Part shown: one piece after another, positions 17,654 through 27,361 of the stretch
Layout of the letters: every line of letters begins with the position of its first letter
Position numbering within the stretch: position 1 is the stretch's first letter
Assembly (NCBI RefSeq): GCF_002742265.1
Contig: NZ_MDGL01000161.1
Location: 1-64,000, forward strand
Length of the DNA stretch: 64,000 bases
Direction of reading: 5' to 3'
Source: Maribacter sp. 4G9
Lineage (GTDB): Bacteria; Bacteroidota; Bacteroidia; Flavobacteriales; Flavobacteriaceae
Translations under genes and position numbers: made by a program
The notes under the pieces: model-generated
Told to the model about the DNA's origin: nothing
What the model saw: the letters and a program-made list of their open reading frames with translations, nothing else
Databases searched by the model: none

Positions 17654-17683
17654 TTGCCAAAGAAAAAACTCTTTGTATATTTG
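17654..17683 (+). promoter_or_regulatory. Bacteroidota-type promoter of rpmH
   Basis: TTG (17654-17656) and TATATTTG (17676-17683) are separated by 19 bases, an exact match to the TTG, N19, TAnnTTTG promoter. Transcription should start near 17690, leaving a leader of about 60 bases before rpmH. Confidence 0.85.
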
Positions 17684-17752
17684 CACCCGGTTTTACCGAT
17701 GCCTTAAACGGTACTTCAAAAAAGAAATTCATATAGATTTAAAATATAGGCG

Positions 17753-17914
17753 ATGAGCAAGAGAACATTTCAACCATCTAAGAGAAAGAGAAAAAACAAA
17801 CACGGTTTCCGTGAGCGTATGGCTTCGGTTAATGGAAGAAAGGTTCTTGCCAGAAGAAGGGCAAAAGGTAGAAAAAAGCTAACCGTTTCCTCTGAACCAC
17901 GTCACAAAAAGTAA
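17753..17914 (+). CDS. rpmH: Ribosomal protein bL34
   Basis: A 53-residue, very basic protein of the large subunit. It starts [19 protein letters not shown] and contains [21 protein letters not shown], the bL34 signature, with the short C-terminal tail found in Flavobacteriaceae. It is not next to rnpA or dnaA here, as is usual in this phylum. A consensus promoter precedes it and a strong terminator follows within 30 bases, so it is probably a single-gene transcript. Confidence 0.97.
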   Translation: MSKRTFQPSKRKRKNKHGFRERMASVNGRKVLARRRAKGRKKLTVSSEPRHKK

Positions 17915-17940
17915 TGACTTGTAGATAACTTTTAAAAAAA

Positions 17941-17974
17941 GGTGCTGCTTCTTTAAGTTCAGCACCTTTTTTTT
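17941..17974 (+). terminator. Intrinsic terminator of rpmH
   Basis: GGTGCTG (17941-17947) pairs with CAGCACC (17960-17966) around a 12-base loop, preceded by an A run and followed by eight T. Confidence 0.92.
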
Positions 17975-18017
17975 GACCTAATTTTGAAATTTTAGATAAC
18001 GAGAAACTAGTATTGGA

Positions 18018-20870
18018 ATGCCTAAAAGAAAAGATTTAAATTCAATTTTGATTATTGGTTCCGGACCTATTATTATAGGTCAGGCTTGTGAATTCGATTA
18101 TGCGGGAAGTCAGTCACTTCGTTCTTTGAGGGAGGACGGCATAGAGACTATTTTGATCAATAGTAACCCCGCCACGATTATGACAGACCCTTCCATGGCC
18201 GATCATGTCTACTTGAAGCCCCTCACTACGAAATCAATTATTGAAATCCTTAAGGCACATCCACAAATAGACGCCGTATTACCTACTATGGGCGGACAGA
18301 CAGCTTTGAACCTTTGTATCGAAGCGGATAAAAAGGGCATATGGGAAGATTTTGGCGTAGAGCTTATCGGTGTGGATATCGATGCTATTAATATTACGGA
18401 AGACCGGGAGCAATTCCGTGAGCTGATGCTAAAAATAGGTATTGGGATGGCACCCCAGGCAACGGCCACTTCTTTTCTTAAGGGAAAGGAAATTGCACAG
18501 GAATTTGGTTTCCCCTTGGTAATAAGGGCTTCCTACACCTTAGGTGGGGCAGGGGCCTCCATTGTTTATAGACCAGAGGATTTTGATGCCTTATTAAGTC
18601 ATGGACTCGAAATTTCTCCTATCCACGAGGTGATGATAGACAAGGCCTTAATGGGATGGAAGGAATACGAGTTGGAGCTGCTACGCGACAAAAATGATAA
18701 CGTTGTAATAATCTGTACCATTGAAAATATGGACCCCATGGGCATCCATACCGGTGATTCCATTACCGTGGCACCTGCACTGACCCTTTCGGATAGAACT
18801 TTCCAAAGAATGCGGGACATGGCAATAAAAATGATGCGCAGTATCGGGGATTTCGAAGGAGGATGTAATGTACAGTTTGCAGTAAGTCCGGACGAAAAGG
18901 AAGATATTATTGCCATCGAAATCAATCCTAGGGTTTCTAGGTCTTCTGCCTTAGCTTCCAAAGCAACGGGATATCCCATTGCAAAGGTCGCCACGAAATT
19001 GGCCATTGGGTATAGTCTGGACGAGTTGGAAAATCAGATTACCAAATCAACATCGGCATTGTTCGAACCAACCTTGGATTATGTTATCGTGAAAATTCCA
19101 AGATGGAACTTTGATAAGTTCGAGGGGTCTGACCGCACCTTGGGGCTACAAATGAAATCGGTTGGTGAGGTCATGGGTATCGGTCGGTCGTTCCAAGAAG
19201 CGCTTCACAAGGCAACCCAATCTCTTGAAATCAAGAGAAATGGCTTAGGTGCAGATGGAAAGGGATATAAGGATTATGACCAGATTATCAGTAAATTGAC
19301 CATTCCAAGTTGGGACAGGGTCTTTGTTATTTACGATGCTATACAAATGGGGATTCCTTTGAGCAGGATTCATGAAATCACCAAAATAGACATGTGGTTC
19401 CTGAAGCAATACGAGGAATTATATCAATTGGAAAAGGAAATTTCCAAATATACCATCGCCACCTTATCCAAGGAATTGTTATTGGAAGCCAAGCAAAAAG
19501 GTTTTGCCGATAGACAAATTGCCCATATGTTGGATTGTTATGAAAGTGAGGTTTACAATAAGCGGACCGAACTGAATGTAAACCGCGTCTATAAGTTGGT
19601 AGATACCTGTGCCGCGGAGTTTAAGGCGATGACACCTTATTATTATTCAACCTTTGAGGAAGAGATAGAAAAGCCGGATGGAACCAGATATGTGGAGAAT
19701 GATAGTGTAGTTACCGATAGGAAAAAGATTGTTGTTTTGGGGTCTGGTCCTAACCGGATAGGGCAGGGGATAGAGTTCGATTATTGCTGCGTACATGGAG
19801 TTTTGGCCGCTGCCGAATGTGGCTATGAAACCATTATGATCAACTGTAACCCTGAGACAGTTTCAACCGATTTCGATACAGCTGATAAACTCTATTTTGA
19901 ACCCGTATTCTGGGAACATATTTATGATATTATTCGACATGAAAACCCGGAAGGAGTTATTGTACAGTTGGGCGGACAGACCGCTTTAAAACTGGCTGAA
20001 AAATTATCCAAATACGGAATCAAGATTCTGGGAACGAGTTTCGAATCGCTGGATTTGGCAGAGGATCGTGGTAGTTTCTCAGACCTTCTAAAAAAGAACG
20101 GTATTCCATATCCAAGGTTCGGGGTTGCAGAAACAGCGGAAGAAGCCTTGACCTTGGCAGATGAATTGGATTTTCCTTTGTTGGTAAGGCCTTCTTATGT
20201 ATTGGGCGGACAGGGAATGAAGATTGTCATTAACAAAGAGGAATTGGAAGCCCATGTGGTAGACCTCTTAAGAAAAATCCCGAACAACAAATTATTGTTG
20301 GACCATTATTTGGATGGAGCTATTGAGGCTGAAGCAGATGCTATCTGTGATGGTAAGGATGTATATATCATCGGTATTATGGAGCATATTGAACCTTGCG
20401 GAATTCACTCTGGGGATTCCAATGCTACCTTACCGCCGTTCAACCTTGGGGAATTTGTGATGCAGCAGATTAAGGACCACACCAAAAAGATTGCTTTGGC
20501 ACTGAATACGGTTGGTCTTATAAACATACAATTTGCCATCAAGGACGATATCGTATATATCATCGAAGCGAATCCACGTGCTTCCAGAACGGTGCCGTTT
20601 ATCGCAAAAGCCTACAAGGAACCGTATGTGAATTATGCAACCAAAGTGATGTTGGGTGAAAAGAAAATCAAGGATTTTGATTTTAAACCTCATTTGGAAG
20701 GTTACGCCATCAAACAACCCGTATTCTCTTTTAACAAGTTCCCGAATGTAAACAAAAACCTAGGACCGGAAATGAAAAGTACCGGGGAGAGCATTCTATT
20801 TATAGATAGTTTGAAGGATGACGAGTTCTATAATCTTTATGCACGTAGAAAAATGTACTTGAGTAAATAG
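18018..20870 (+). CDS. carB: Carbamoyl-phosphate synthase large subunit, short form
   Basis: A 950-residue enzyme that makes carbamoyl phosphate from bicarbonate, ammonia (channelled from CarA) and two ATP, for pyrimidine and arginine synthesis. Two homologous ATP-grasp halves are visible: the first contains IGSGPIIIGQACEFDYAG and EINPRVSRSSALASKATGYP, the second GSGPNRIGQGIEFDYCCVH and EANPRASRTVPFIAKAY. It ends soon after the second half, about 120 residues short of E. coli CarB (1073), and lacks the C-terminal MGS-like allosteric domain. Bacteroidota CarB proteins are typically this length. carA is not in the window. It lies between two strong terminators. Confidence 0.96.
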   Translation: MPKRKDLNSILIIGSGPIIIGQACEFDYAGSQSLRSLREDGIETILINSNPATIMTDPSMADHVYLKPLTTKSIIEILKAHPQIDAVLPTMGGQTALNLCIEADKKGIWEDFGVELIGVDIDAINITEDREQFRELMLKIGIGMAPQATATSFLKGKEIAQEFGFPLVIRASYTLGGAGASIVYRPEDFDALLSHGLEISPIHEVMIDKALMGWKEYELELLRDKNDNVVIICTIENMDPMGIHTGDSITVAPALTLSDRTFQRMRDMAIKMMRSIGDFEGGCNVQFAVSPDEKEDIIAIEINPRVSRSSALASKATGYPIAKVATKLAIGYSLDELENQITKSTSALFEPTLDYVIVKIPRWNFDKFEGSDRTLGLQMKSVGEVMGIGRSFQEALHKATQSLEIKRNGLGADGKGYKDYDQIISKLTIPSWDRVFVIYDAIQMGIPLSRIHEITKIDMWFLKQYEELYQLEKEISKYTIATLSKELLLEAKQKGFADRQIAHMLDCYESEVYNKRTELNVNRVYKLVDTCAAEFKAMTPYYYSTFEEEIEKPDGTRYVENDSVVTDRKKIVVLGSGPNRIGQGIEFDYCCVHGVLAAAECGYETIMINCNPETVSTDFDTADKLYFEPVFWEHIYDIIRHENPEGVIVQLGGQTALKLAEKLSKYGIKILGTSFESLDLAEDRGSFSDLLKKNGIPYPRFGVAETAEEALTLADELDFPLLVRPSYVLGGQGMKIVINKEELEAHVVDLLRKIPNNKLLLDHYLDGAIEAEADAICDGKDVYIIGIMEHIEPCGIHSGDSNATLPPFNLGEFVMQQIKDHTKKIALALNTVGLINIQFAIKDDIVYIIEANPRASRTVPFIAKAYKEPYVNYATKVMLGEKKIKDFDFKPHLEGYAIKQPVFSFNKFPNVNKNLGPEMKSTGESILFIDSLKDDEFYNLYARRKMYLSK

Positions 20871-20891
20871 AAAAACATTTCTATAAAAAGT

Positions 20892-20919
20892 AAAAAGCAC
20901 CCGAATAGGGTGCTTTTTT
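20892..20919. terminator. Bidirectional terminator after carB
   Basis: AAAAAGCACCC (20892-20902) pairs with GGGTGCTTTTT (20908-20918) around a 5-base loop, 21 bases after carB and 9 bases before the convergent GIY-YIG gene's stop. Confidence 0.93.
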
Positions 20920-20927
20920 GTTGGATA

Positions 20928-21269
20928 TTAATTAAACCAAACCGCGTACTTCTTACGTCTAAGTTCCAAGGCAAGTGAGCGTTCCATTTTTAAGGCTTCT
21001 TGCCTGGTAACCAAAGGTTTTATATGATTATATAAACTACCTCGAAGATATAGGCCGTACTTTTTCACAATGCGGGAAGAAATGTCAACGCCTTTGTTAC
21101 TTAAGACACCATTTTTGTGCTGTTCAAAGCGCTCTTTGGGTGTCTTGCTGGTCATACCTACATACAGACATTCCAAAACCCCATTGAACTGGGGGTTTGC
21201 TTCCCGAAACTTTCTGTTTTCCGTAAAAACCTTTTTATGAAGTTCAACTACGTAGATGCTGTAAGGCAT
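20928..21269 (-). CDS. GIY-YIG-like nuclease-fold protein
   Basis: A 113-residue protein that looks like a stand-alone GIY-YIG domain: SIYVVEL (residues 4-10) corresponds to the GIY strand and CLYVGMTSKTPKERFEQH (34-51) to the YIG-x-T...R...H segment, with Glu96 a candidate for the metal-binding Glu. The spacing between the two strands is long. Stand-alone members occur in DNA repair and mobile elements; some lack activity. The ATG at 21269 is chosen over an upstream TTG (21278). It is 15 bases beyond gnd on the same strand. Activity is uncertain. Confidence 0.6.
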   Translation of the reverse strand: MPYSIYVVELHKKVFTENRKFREANPQFNGVLECLYVGMTSKTPKERFEQHKNGVLSNKGVDISSRIVKKYGLYLRGSLYNHIKPLVTRQEALKMERSLALELRRKKYAVWFN

Positions 21270-21284
21270 ATTCCACAAAGTGAA

Positions 21285-22697
21285 TTACTCTTTTTCCCAC
21301 TCCGTATGAAAAATACCCTCCCTATCCAAACGCTCATAGGTATGCGACCCAAAATAATCCCGTTGCGCCTGTATCAAGTTTAGGGGCAACCTGCTGGAGG
21401 TATAGGCATCAAAATAGGTAAGGGAATTTGAAAGTCCGGGCAAAGGAATGCCATTTTTTGCACCAAATGCGACCAACTCCCTCGCCGAATCCACGGTACC
21501 CTGTACCTTTTTAACGAAGGTTGGCGACACTAAAAGGTTGGGCAGGGATGCATCGGTTTCAAAAGCTTCCGTAATGTCGGCCAATAACCCGGCCCTTATA
21601 ATACAGCCTGCTCGCCAAATTTTGGCAATTTCCGCGATATTCAAATCGTAACCGTACTCTTTGGAGGCATCCGCCAGTTGATGTAATCCCTGGGCATAGG
21701 TGATGATGAATGAAAAATACAATGCTTCTTCGGTCAACTTCTCCATAGCCGTCTTGTCCGTTTGCTGAACCGTTGGGCGGTCGTAAAGTTTATCGGCCTC
21801 GATACGCTCCTCCTTTAACGCGGAAATTTCGCGCATACTTACCGCAATATCTATCGAAGGCACAGGAATCCCCAAATCCATCGCATTCTGACTGGTCCAT
21901 TTACCGGTGCCCTTCTGTTTTGCCTTGTCCAAAATTTTATCCACCAGTCTACCATCACTCAAATTGTCCTCCTGCAAGAAAATTTCGGAGGTGATTTCCA
22001 CCAAAAAGGATTGTAGGCGCCCTTTGTTCCAGGAATCAAAGGTTTTGTAAAGTTCATCGTTGTTATAATCAGCACCTTTTTTCAGCACATCATATATTTC
22101 GGAAGTCAACTGCATCAATCCGTATTCAATACCGTTATGGACCATTTTCACGTAGTTTCCGGCCGATTTCGGTCCTAAGTAGGCCACACAGGGTTCGCCT
22201 TGATATTTTGCCGCAACGGCCTCAAAAATCGGTCTTACATGCTGATAAGCTTCCCTGTTTCCACCTGGCATGATGCTTGGTCCTTTTCTGGCCCCCTTGG
22301 CACCACCTGAAACGCCCGCACCAAAGAAATTAATGCCTTTTTTGGAGAGATAGGCTTCCCTTCGGTCCGTATCGGTATAAAATGAATTTCCTCCATCAAT
22401 AATCAAATCACCTTCATCCAAATTGGGCAGAAGGGATTCAATGACCATATCCACGATCTTACCAGCGGGTACCAACAGCATTATTTTTCTGGGGGTTGAA
22501 AGTGCTTTCAGGAAAATTTCACTGTCCGTTGAGGCATTTACTTTTGTAGTATCACCGCCTTCTTCGATAAGGGCCTTTACTTTTTCTGGGTCCAAATCAT
22601 TACCAAATGCCGTAAATCCATTATCAGCAACGTTCAAAATAAAATTACGTCCCATAACGCCTAGCCCCACCATTCCAAAATCATATTTCATATCCAT
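21285..22697 (-). CDS. gnd: 6-phosphogluconate dehydrogenase (decarboxylating)
   Basis: A 470-residue enzyme that oxidises 6-phosphogluconate to ribulose 5-phosphate and CO2 while reducing NADP+. It has the nucleotide-binding start GLGVMGRN, the substrate motifs GGNSFYTDT and FFGAGVSGGAKGARKGPSIMPGG, and the C-terminal domain typical of the ~470-residue dimeric form. It is divergent from zwf-pgl, so the three oxidative pentose phosphate enzymes sit together. The intergenic region with zwf (22698-22837) probably holds both promoters. Confidence 0.96.
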   Translation of the reverse strand: MDMKYDFGMVGLGVMGRNFILNVADNGFTAFGNDLDPEKVKALIEEGGDTTKVNASTDSEIFLKALSTPRKIMLLVPAGKIVDMVIESLLPNLDEGDLIIDGGNSFYTDTDRREAYLSKKGINFFGAGVSGGAKGARKGPSIMPGGNREAYQHVRPIFEAVAAKYQGEPCVAYLGPKSAGNYVKMVHNGIEYGLMQLTSEIYDVLKKGADYNNDELYKTFDSWNKGRLQSFLVEITSEIFLQEDNLSDGRLVDKILDKAKQKGTGKWTSQNAMDLGIPVPSIDIAVSMREISALKEERIEADKLYDRPTVQQTDKTAMEKLTEEALYFSFIITYAQGLHQLADASKEYGYDLNIAEIAKIWRAGCIIRAGLLADITEAFETDASLPNLLVSPTFVKKVQGTVDSARELVAFGAKNGIPLPGLSNSLTYFDAYTSSRLPLNLIQAQRDYFGSHTYERLDREGIFHTEWEKE

Positions 22698-22837
22698 AAA
22701 AATATTATTTCCTGATAACTCCTTTCTTTCAAAAGTAAGCGAAAAATATCTATAATTCCCTGCATCTTCCCATCAACTCATTGGTATTGGCCATAGTTTT
22801 CGATACTTTTAGGGAAACTAATTTTTGAGGAACATTT

Positions 22838-24370
22838 ATGAGAAAAACTGAAAATCAAATGCTGGTCATTTTTGGGGCTTCGGGGGACTTAACCTCGAGA
22901 AAATTGGTTCCTGCACTTTATAATCTTTACAAAGCGGGTCAATTACCGAAGCATTTTGTAGTCCTTGGTACGAGCAGAAGTGATATGACCGATGCTGATT
23001 TTCGAAACCGTATAGTACTGGAAAGCGAGTATTTAAAGGATAAATTTAAAAATGCGAAGGACGATGAAATAACGGATTTCGCCAATAAGTTCTTTTATCA
23101 GGACCTAGGGGACTCCTACGATGTGGACTACGCTTCCTTACGAAAAAGGGTAGAGCAACTAAACAGTGATTATAAAACTGAGGGCAATATCATGTATTAC
23201 CTTTCCACCCCTCCAAGACTTTACGAAACCATTGCCAAAAATTTAGCCGATGCTGGCCTTAATACCCAGAACAACGGTTGGAAGCGTTTGATCGTAGAAA
23301 AGCCCTTTGGCTATAGTTTAGAGACCGCCAAGGCCCTTAATGAGGGACTTCAACAACACTTTAAGGAATCCCAGATTTATCGGATAGACCATTACCTTGG
23401 CAAGGAAACGGTACAAAACTTGCTCGTGACCCGTTTTTCCAACAGTATCTTCGAACCCTTGTGGAACAGAAATTATATTAAACATATTGAGATTACGAAT
23501 GCTGAAAGTGTAGGGGTCGAAAAACGCGGTGGATATTACGATAAGTCCGGGGCATTGAGGGATATGTTCCAAAATCATTTGCTACAAATAGTATCCCTAA
23601 TCGTCATGGAACCTCCCATTGGCGACAAGGCGGAGGAAATTAGGGACGAGAAGGTAAAGGCCTTGAAATCACTACGGATCATGAGGGAAGAAAAGACTTT
23701 GCATGATCATACGATCCGTGCCCAATACATGGCTTCCGATATACAGGGAAAAAAGGTAAAGGGCTACAGGGAAGAAGGAGGTGTAGATCCTGAATCGACC
23801 ACCGAAACCTATGCCGCCATTAAATTTTATGTAGATAATTGGCGTTGGAAGGATACCCCTTTTTACGTACGAACGGCCAAAAGAATGCCTACAAAGGTTA
23901 CGGAAGTGGTCATACATTTTAAGTCACCACACCATGAAATATTTAAAGAATCGGGTATACATAATAAGGATAATAAGCTGATTATTAGGATTCAGCCCGA
24001 TGAGGGAATCCTTTTAAAGTTTGGGGTAAAGGTCCCGGGCCAAGGCTTTAAAGTGGAACGCGCCAATATGGATTTCTACTATTCCAGTTTGATGGAAACC
24101 CAAGTAATGGAGGCCTACGAACGCTTGCTTCTGGATGCCATGCAAGGCGATGCTACCTTGTATGCCAGAGCCGATGAGGTGGAGGCCGCATGGGAATTCG
24201 TTGACCCTATTTTGGACTATTGGCAGCACGGTAAAGACGTACGTATGTATGGCTACCCTTCCGGTACTTGGGGACCAAAAAACTCCGATGACTTGATAGA
24301 AGGGGAAGGCTACTGGCGCAATCCAGGCGAAAACCTTACGGACGATGAAAATTATTGTGTGCTTTGCTAA
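22838..24370 (+). CDS. zwf: Glucose-6-phosphate 1-dehydrogenase
   Basis: A 510-residue enzyme of the oxidative pentose phosphate pathway, converting glucose 6-phosphate to 6-phosphogluconolactone with NADP+. It shows the coenzyme loop FGASGDLTSRKL (12-23), EKPFG (154-158) and the active-site RIDHYLGKE (182-190). The length fits the family. Only 11 bases separate it from pgl, so they form an operon, divergent from gnd. Confidence 0.97.
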   Translation: MRKTENQMLVIFGASGDLTSRKLVPALYNLYKAGQLPKHFVVLGTSRSDMTDADFRNRIVLESEYLKDKFKNAKDDEITDFANKFFYQDLGDSYDVDYASLRKRVEQLNSDYKTEGNIMYYLSTPPRLYETIAKNLADAGLNTQNNGWKRLIVEKPFGYSLETAKALNEGLQQHFKESQIYRIDHYLGKETVQNLLVTRFSNSIFEPLWNRNYIKHIEITNAESVGVEKRGGYYDKSGALRDMFQNHLLQIVSLIVMEPPIGDKAEEIRDEKVKALKSLRIMREEKTLHDHTIRAQYMASDIQGKKVKGYREEGGVDPESTTETYAAIKFYVDNWRWKDTPFYVRTAKRMPTKVTEVVIHFKSPHHEIFKESGIHNKDNKLIIRIQPDEGILLKFGVKVPGQGFKVERANMDFYYSSLMETQVMEAYERLLLDAMQGDATLYARADEVEAAWEFVDPILDYWQHGKDVRMYGYPSGTWGPKNSDDLIEGEGYWRNPGENLTDDENYCVLC

Positions 24371-24381
24371 TCGATTGAAGT

Positions 24382-25095
24382 ATGGAAATGAAGATTTATA
24401 CCGACAAAAATGAAGTTGCCCTGGAATTCTCAAAATATTTGGCCAATTTCATCGGGCAACAAGATAAAGTACATATCGCCTTATCCGGGGGAAGTACACC
24501 CAAAATTGTGTTCGATGTATTGGCTTCCACCTTTAATGATAAAATCGATTGGGTGAAGGTTCATTTCTATTGGGGCGACGAACGTTGTTTGCCGCCAACG
24601 GATGCCGAGAGTAATTATAAGATGACCGAGGAGCATCTTTTGTCCAAAATTGATATCCCTGAGGGAAATATACATAGGATAAGGGGCGAGGACGATCCCA
24701 ATACGGAAGCCCATCGCTACGCAGATTTGCTGGAAAAGAAACTCCCTTACATGGATGGGGTGCCGCAGTTTGATCTGGTTATTTTGGGCATGGGTGATGA
24801 CGGACATACGGCCTCCATTTTTCCACATGAAATTCATCTTTGGGATTCAGATAGATTATGTGAGGTTGCGGTGCATCCGGATACCGGGCAGCGGCGTGTG
24901 ACTATTACCGGAAGGATTATTAATCACGCAAAAGTAGTGGCCTTTTTGGTAACGGGCGGTGGAAAATCGGAAAAAGTCCGGATTATAACACAAAGGGAAC
25001 CGGGGTTTGAAAAATATCCTGCATCGCTCGTAAGTCCAATTTCCAAAGAATTGGTATGGTTTTTAGACAGGGAAGCGGCCTCTGAAATTTCTTAG
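24382..25095 (+). CDS. pgl: 6-phosphogluconolactonase
   Basis: A 237-residue DevB-type enzyme that hydrolyses 6-phosphogluconolactone, the product of the preceding zwf gene. Recognisable motifs are ALSGGSTPK (phosphate binding), FYWGDERCLPPTD and LGMGDDGHTASIFP. Start at the first ATG (24382) or Met3. Its stop overlaps by 4 bases the stop of the convergent thioesterase gene. Confidence 0.95.
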   Translation: MEMKIYTDKNEVALEFSKYLANFIGQQDKVHIALSGGSTPKIVFDVLASTFNDKIDWVKVHFYWGDERCLPPTDAESNYKMTEEHLLSKIDIPEGNIHRIRGEDDPNTEAHRYADLLEKKLPYMDGVPQFDLVILGMGDDGHTASIFPHEIHLWDSDRLCEVAVHPDTGQRRVTITGRIINHAKVVAFLVTGGGKSEKVRIITQREPGFEKYPASLVSPISKELVWFLDREAASEIS

Positions 25096-25640
25096 GAACC
25101 CAACACTACTTTACAGTTCTCGTTTTCCAGTTCCGCCAAGTATTTGTCCGCATTGAATTTATGGGATTCAAATTTGGTGTCGCGCTCTTTCGCTTCTAAT
25201 TTTCGGTATTTGCTTCGGGCGAATCGTCTGACCCCTTGTTTGTCAGTAACGATCAATCCGGGCACGGGTACACTATTCCCGTTTTCGTCCTTGGCAACCA
25301 TCGTAAAATAAGAGGAGTTGCAGTGCCTTTTTTCTCCAGTGGTAATATTTTCGGAATCGACCCGAACACCCACCACCATGGAGGTTTTTCCCGTATAATT
25401 GATGGAAGCCCTCAGGGTTACCAATTCCCCAACATCGATGGGATTTAAAAAATCCACCCGGTTGACCGATGCCGTCACACAATAACGTTGCGAGTGTTTG
25501 GATGCGCAGGCAAATGCAATTTGATCCATTAAATTCAGTATGTGGCCACCATGTACCTTTCCACCAAAATTGGAGTGGGAGGGCAGCATGAGCTCCGTAA
25601 TGGATACCTGGGAGTCCTTTACACTTTTAAATTCTTGCAT
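25092..25640 (-). CDS. Acyl-CoA thioesterase (hotdog fold, YciA-like)
   Basis: A 182-residue hotdog-fold protein with the acyl-CoA hydrolase signature LPSHSNFGGKVHGGHILNLMD and the second motif CVTASVNRVDFLNPIDVGE. It would hydrolyse acyl-CoA thioesters in the cytoplasm; chain length is unknown. The ATG at 25638-25640 shares its A with the upstream gene's TGA (TGATG), which favours this start over the GTG just before it and shows translational coupling. Confidence 0.85.
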   Translation of the reverse strand: MQEFKSVKDSQVSITELMLPSHSNFGGKVHGGHILNLMDQIAFACASKHSQRYCVTASVNRVDFLNPIDVGELVTLRASINYTGKTSMVVGVRVDSENITTGEKRHCNSSYFTMVAKDENGNSVPVPGLIVTDKQGVRRFARSKYRKLEAKERDTKFESHKFNADKYLAELENENCKVVLGS

Positions 25641-26005
25641 CACTTCCTAAAATGTGGAGACTGCTCCTGTTCAACATGGGTTATGAAGTATTTGGTATCG
25701 CCCAGCCAAAAGAAGGTGGCATAGCGTTCCGTATAATTAACTTTTACATACTGGCCTTGATAATCCTTCAATTTCGCTATCACTTCCTTATCCTTGTCCA
25801 ATACGGAAAAAGCGAAAATCTGTGCCCCGGAAATTCCCTGACTAATTTCACCTTCCCATGTTTTTACAAGAACACCCTTATGACTTATTTTTATAAGTTC
25901 CCCGGAGCGCACACCCTCACTATATGGTACAAAGTAGATAAAGGCATAAATCATGGCGAGTAGCACCGCGCAACCACCAAGAAACAGGAATAATATTCTT
26001 TTCAT
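25640..26005 (-). CDS. Small single-pass membrane protein, unknown function
   Basis: A 121-residue protein with an N-terminal hydrophobic segment (about 4-26) and a small soluble, strand-rich domain with EGVRSGELIKISHKGVLVKTWEGE and NYTERYATFFWLGDTKYFITHVE. The family is not recognised. The C-terminal part should face the periplasm. It is translationally coupled to the following thioesterase gene and lies three bases after rmuC, so rmuC, this gene and the thioesterase gene probably form one operon. Confidence 0.6.
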   Translation of the reverse strand: MKRILFLFLGGCAVLLAMIYAFIYFVPYSEGVRSGELIKISHKGVLVKTWEGEISQGISGAQIFAFSVLDKDKEVIAKLKDYQGQYVKVNYTERYATFFWLGDTKYFITHVEQEQSPHFRK

Positions 26006-26008
26006 GTA

Positions 26009-27361
26009 TTACAATTTTAATTTGGGTTCTTCCTCCTCTTCGAAATCATCTTCCTGGGCCCTTTTGAGAATGGGGGCTGGAAGCGATTTTTTGGCCTTGG
26101 CGCCCATTTTTTTCAGTTTTTCAATACTGGTGATGATATTGCCACGACCCTCGAACAATTTGTTCATGGCACCCTTGTATTCAGATTTGGCCTCATCCAT
26201 TTTCTTGCCCACTTTTGTAAGATCGTTCACAAATCCTTCAAACTTGTCATATAGAGCTCCTGCCTGTTTGGCAATCTCAATCGCGTTTCTTTGCTGTTTT
26301 TCATTGTTCCACATACTGTCAATGGTGCGTAAGGTAGCCAATAGGGTTGATGGGGTAACAATTACAATATTTTGTTCAAATGCCTTGTTGTACAAGGTGT
26401 TATCATTATTTATGGCAATAGCGAAGGCCGGTTCTATAGGTACGAACATCAGTACAAAATCCGGACTCTCCATTTCATATAAATCCTCATATTTCTTGGC
26501 GGACAACTGGTCCACATGCCTTCTCAACGAATTAATATGATCTTTTAGGAATTTTTCCTGAAACTCTTCATCGGCATTGATATAACGTTCATAGTCCGTT
26601 AAGGAAACCTTGGAATCGACAACCATCTTCTTGCCGTCCGGTAGGTTGATAATGACATCTGGCATGACGCGGGATCCGTCTTCTCGGGTAAAGCTCTGTT
26701 GTACACTATACTCGCGGTCCTTTTCAAGTCCGGATTTCTCCAAAACACGTTCTAGGACCAATTCGCCCCAGTTCCCTTGCATTTTACTGTCACCCTTGAG
26801 TGCTTTTGTAAGGTTCTCCGCTTCTTGGGTAATCTTTAGGTTTTGGGTCTGCAAGTTCAGCAATTGTTCTTTAAGCGCGGAATGTATGCTGATGTTCTCC
26901 TTCTGACTTTCCTCGACCTTTTTTTCGAAAAGTTGTATTTTTTCGTTCAGGGGACTTAATATGTTCCTGATGTTTTTCTCATTCCGTTCCGTAAATTTCA
27001 GGCTTTTTTCCTCTAGGATTTTATTTGCCAAATTTTCAAACTCCTTGGTGAATTTTTCCTGTAGTTTTTCTACTTCCTCCTTTTGTTCCGAATTCTTCAA
27101 ACCCAGGTTTTCCAAATCAGCCTGATAGCGAACAATCTGATTGCCCAACCGCTCTTTTTCCGACCGGAGTTCCTCCCGCTCGTTCTCTAGGGTCAGGTTC
27201 TTATTTTCCAATTGCGTCCTGGCAAGCTCCAACTGTCTGTTTTCTTCCTCCATTTTGCTTTGATTGGACTTGGTCTTCAAATATTGGATATAGTGCCCTA
27301 AAAAGAACCCAATTGCCAAACAAAGCACGGATATGATGATATAAAGTAGCGTCTCGTTCAT
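26009..27361 (-). CDS. rmuC: RmuC-family DNA recombination protein
   Basis: A 450-residue protein: N-terminal membrane anchor (about 4-22), a long coiled coil (about 25-200, rich in Glu, Lys and Leu), and the conserved RmuC core starting at GNWGELVLERVLEKSGL, with MPDVIINLPDGKKMVVDSKV and SPDFVLMFVPIEPAFA. The core has a PD-(D/E)xK-like nuclease pattern (D...DSK). E. coli RmuC limits rearrangements at inverted repeats. A minus-strand TACCTTTG (27390-27383) about 20 bases upstream supports the start. It heads the short operon described for its neighbours. Confidence 0.88.
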   Translation of the reverse strand: MNETLLYIIISVLCLAIGFFLGHYIQYLKTKSNQSKMEEENRQLELARTQLENKNLTLENEREELRSEKERLGNQIVRYQADLENLGLKNSEQKEEVEKLQEKFTKEFENLANKILEEKSLKFTERNEKNIRNILSPLNEKIQLFEKKVEESQKENISIHSALKEQLLNLQTQNLKITQEAENLTKALKGDSKMQGNWGELVLERVLEKSGLEKDREYSVQQSFTREDGSRVMPDVIINLPDGKKMVVDSKVSLTDYERYINADEEFQEKFLKDHINSLRRHVDQLSAKKYEDLYEMESPDFVLMFVPIEPAFAIAINNDNTLYNKAFEQNIVIVTPSTLLATLRTIDSMWNNEKQQRNAIEIAKQAGALYDKFEGFVNDLTKVGKKMDEAKSEYKGAMNKLFEGRGNIITSIEKLKKMGAKAKKSLPAPILKRAQEDDFEEEEEPKLKL

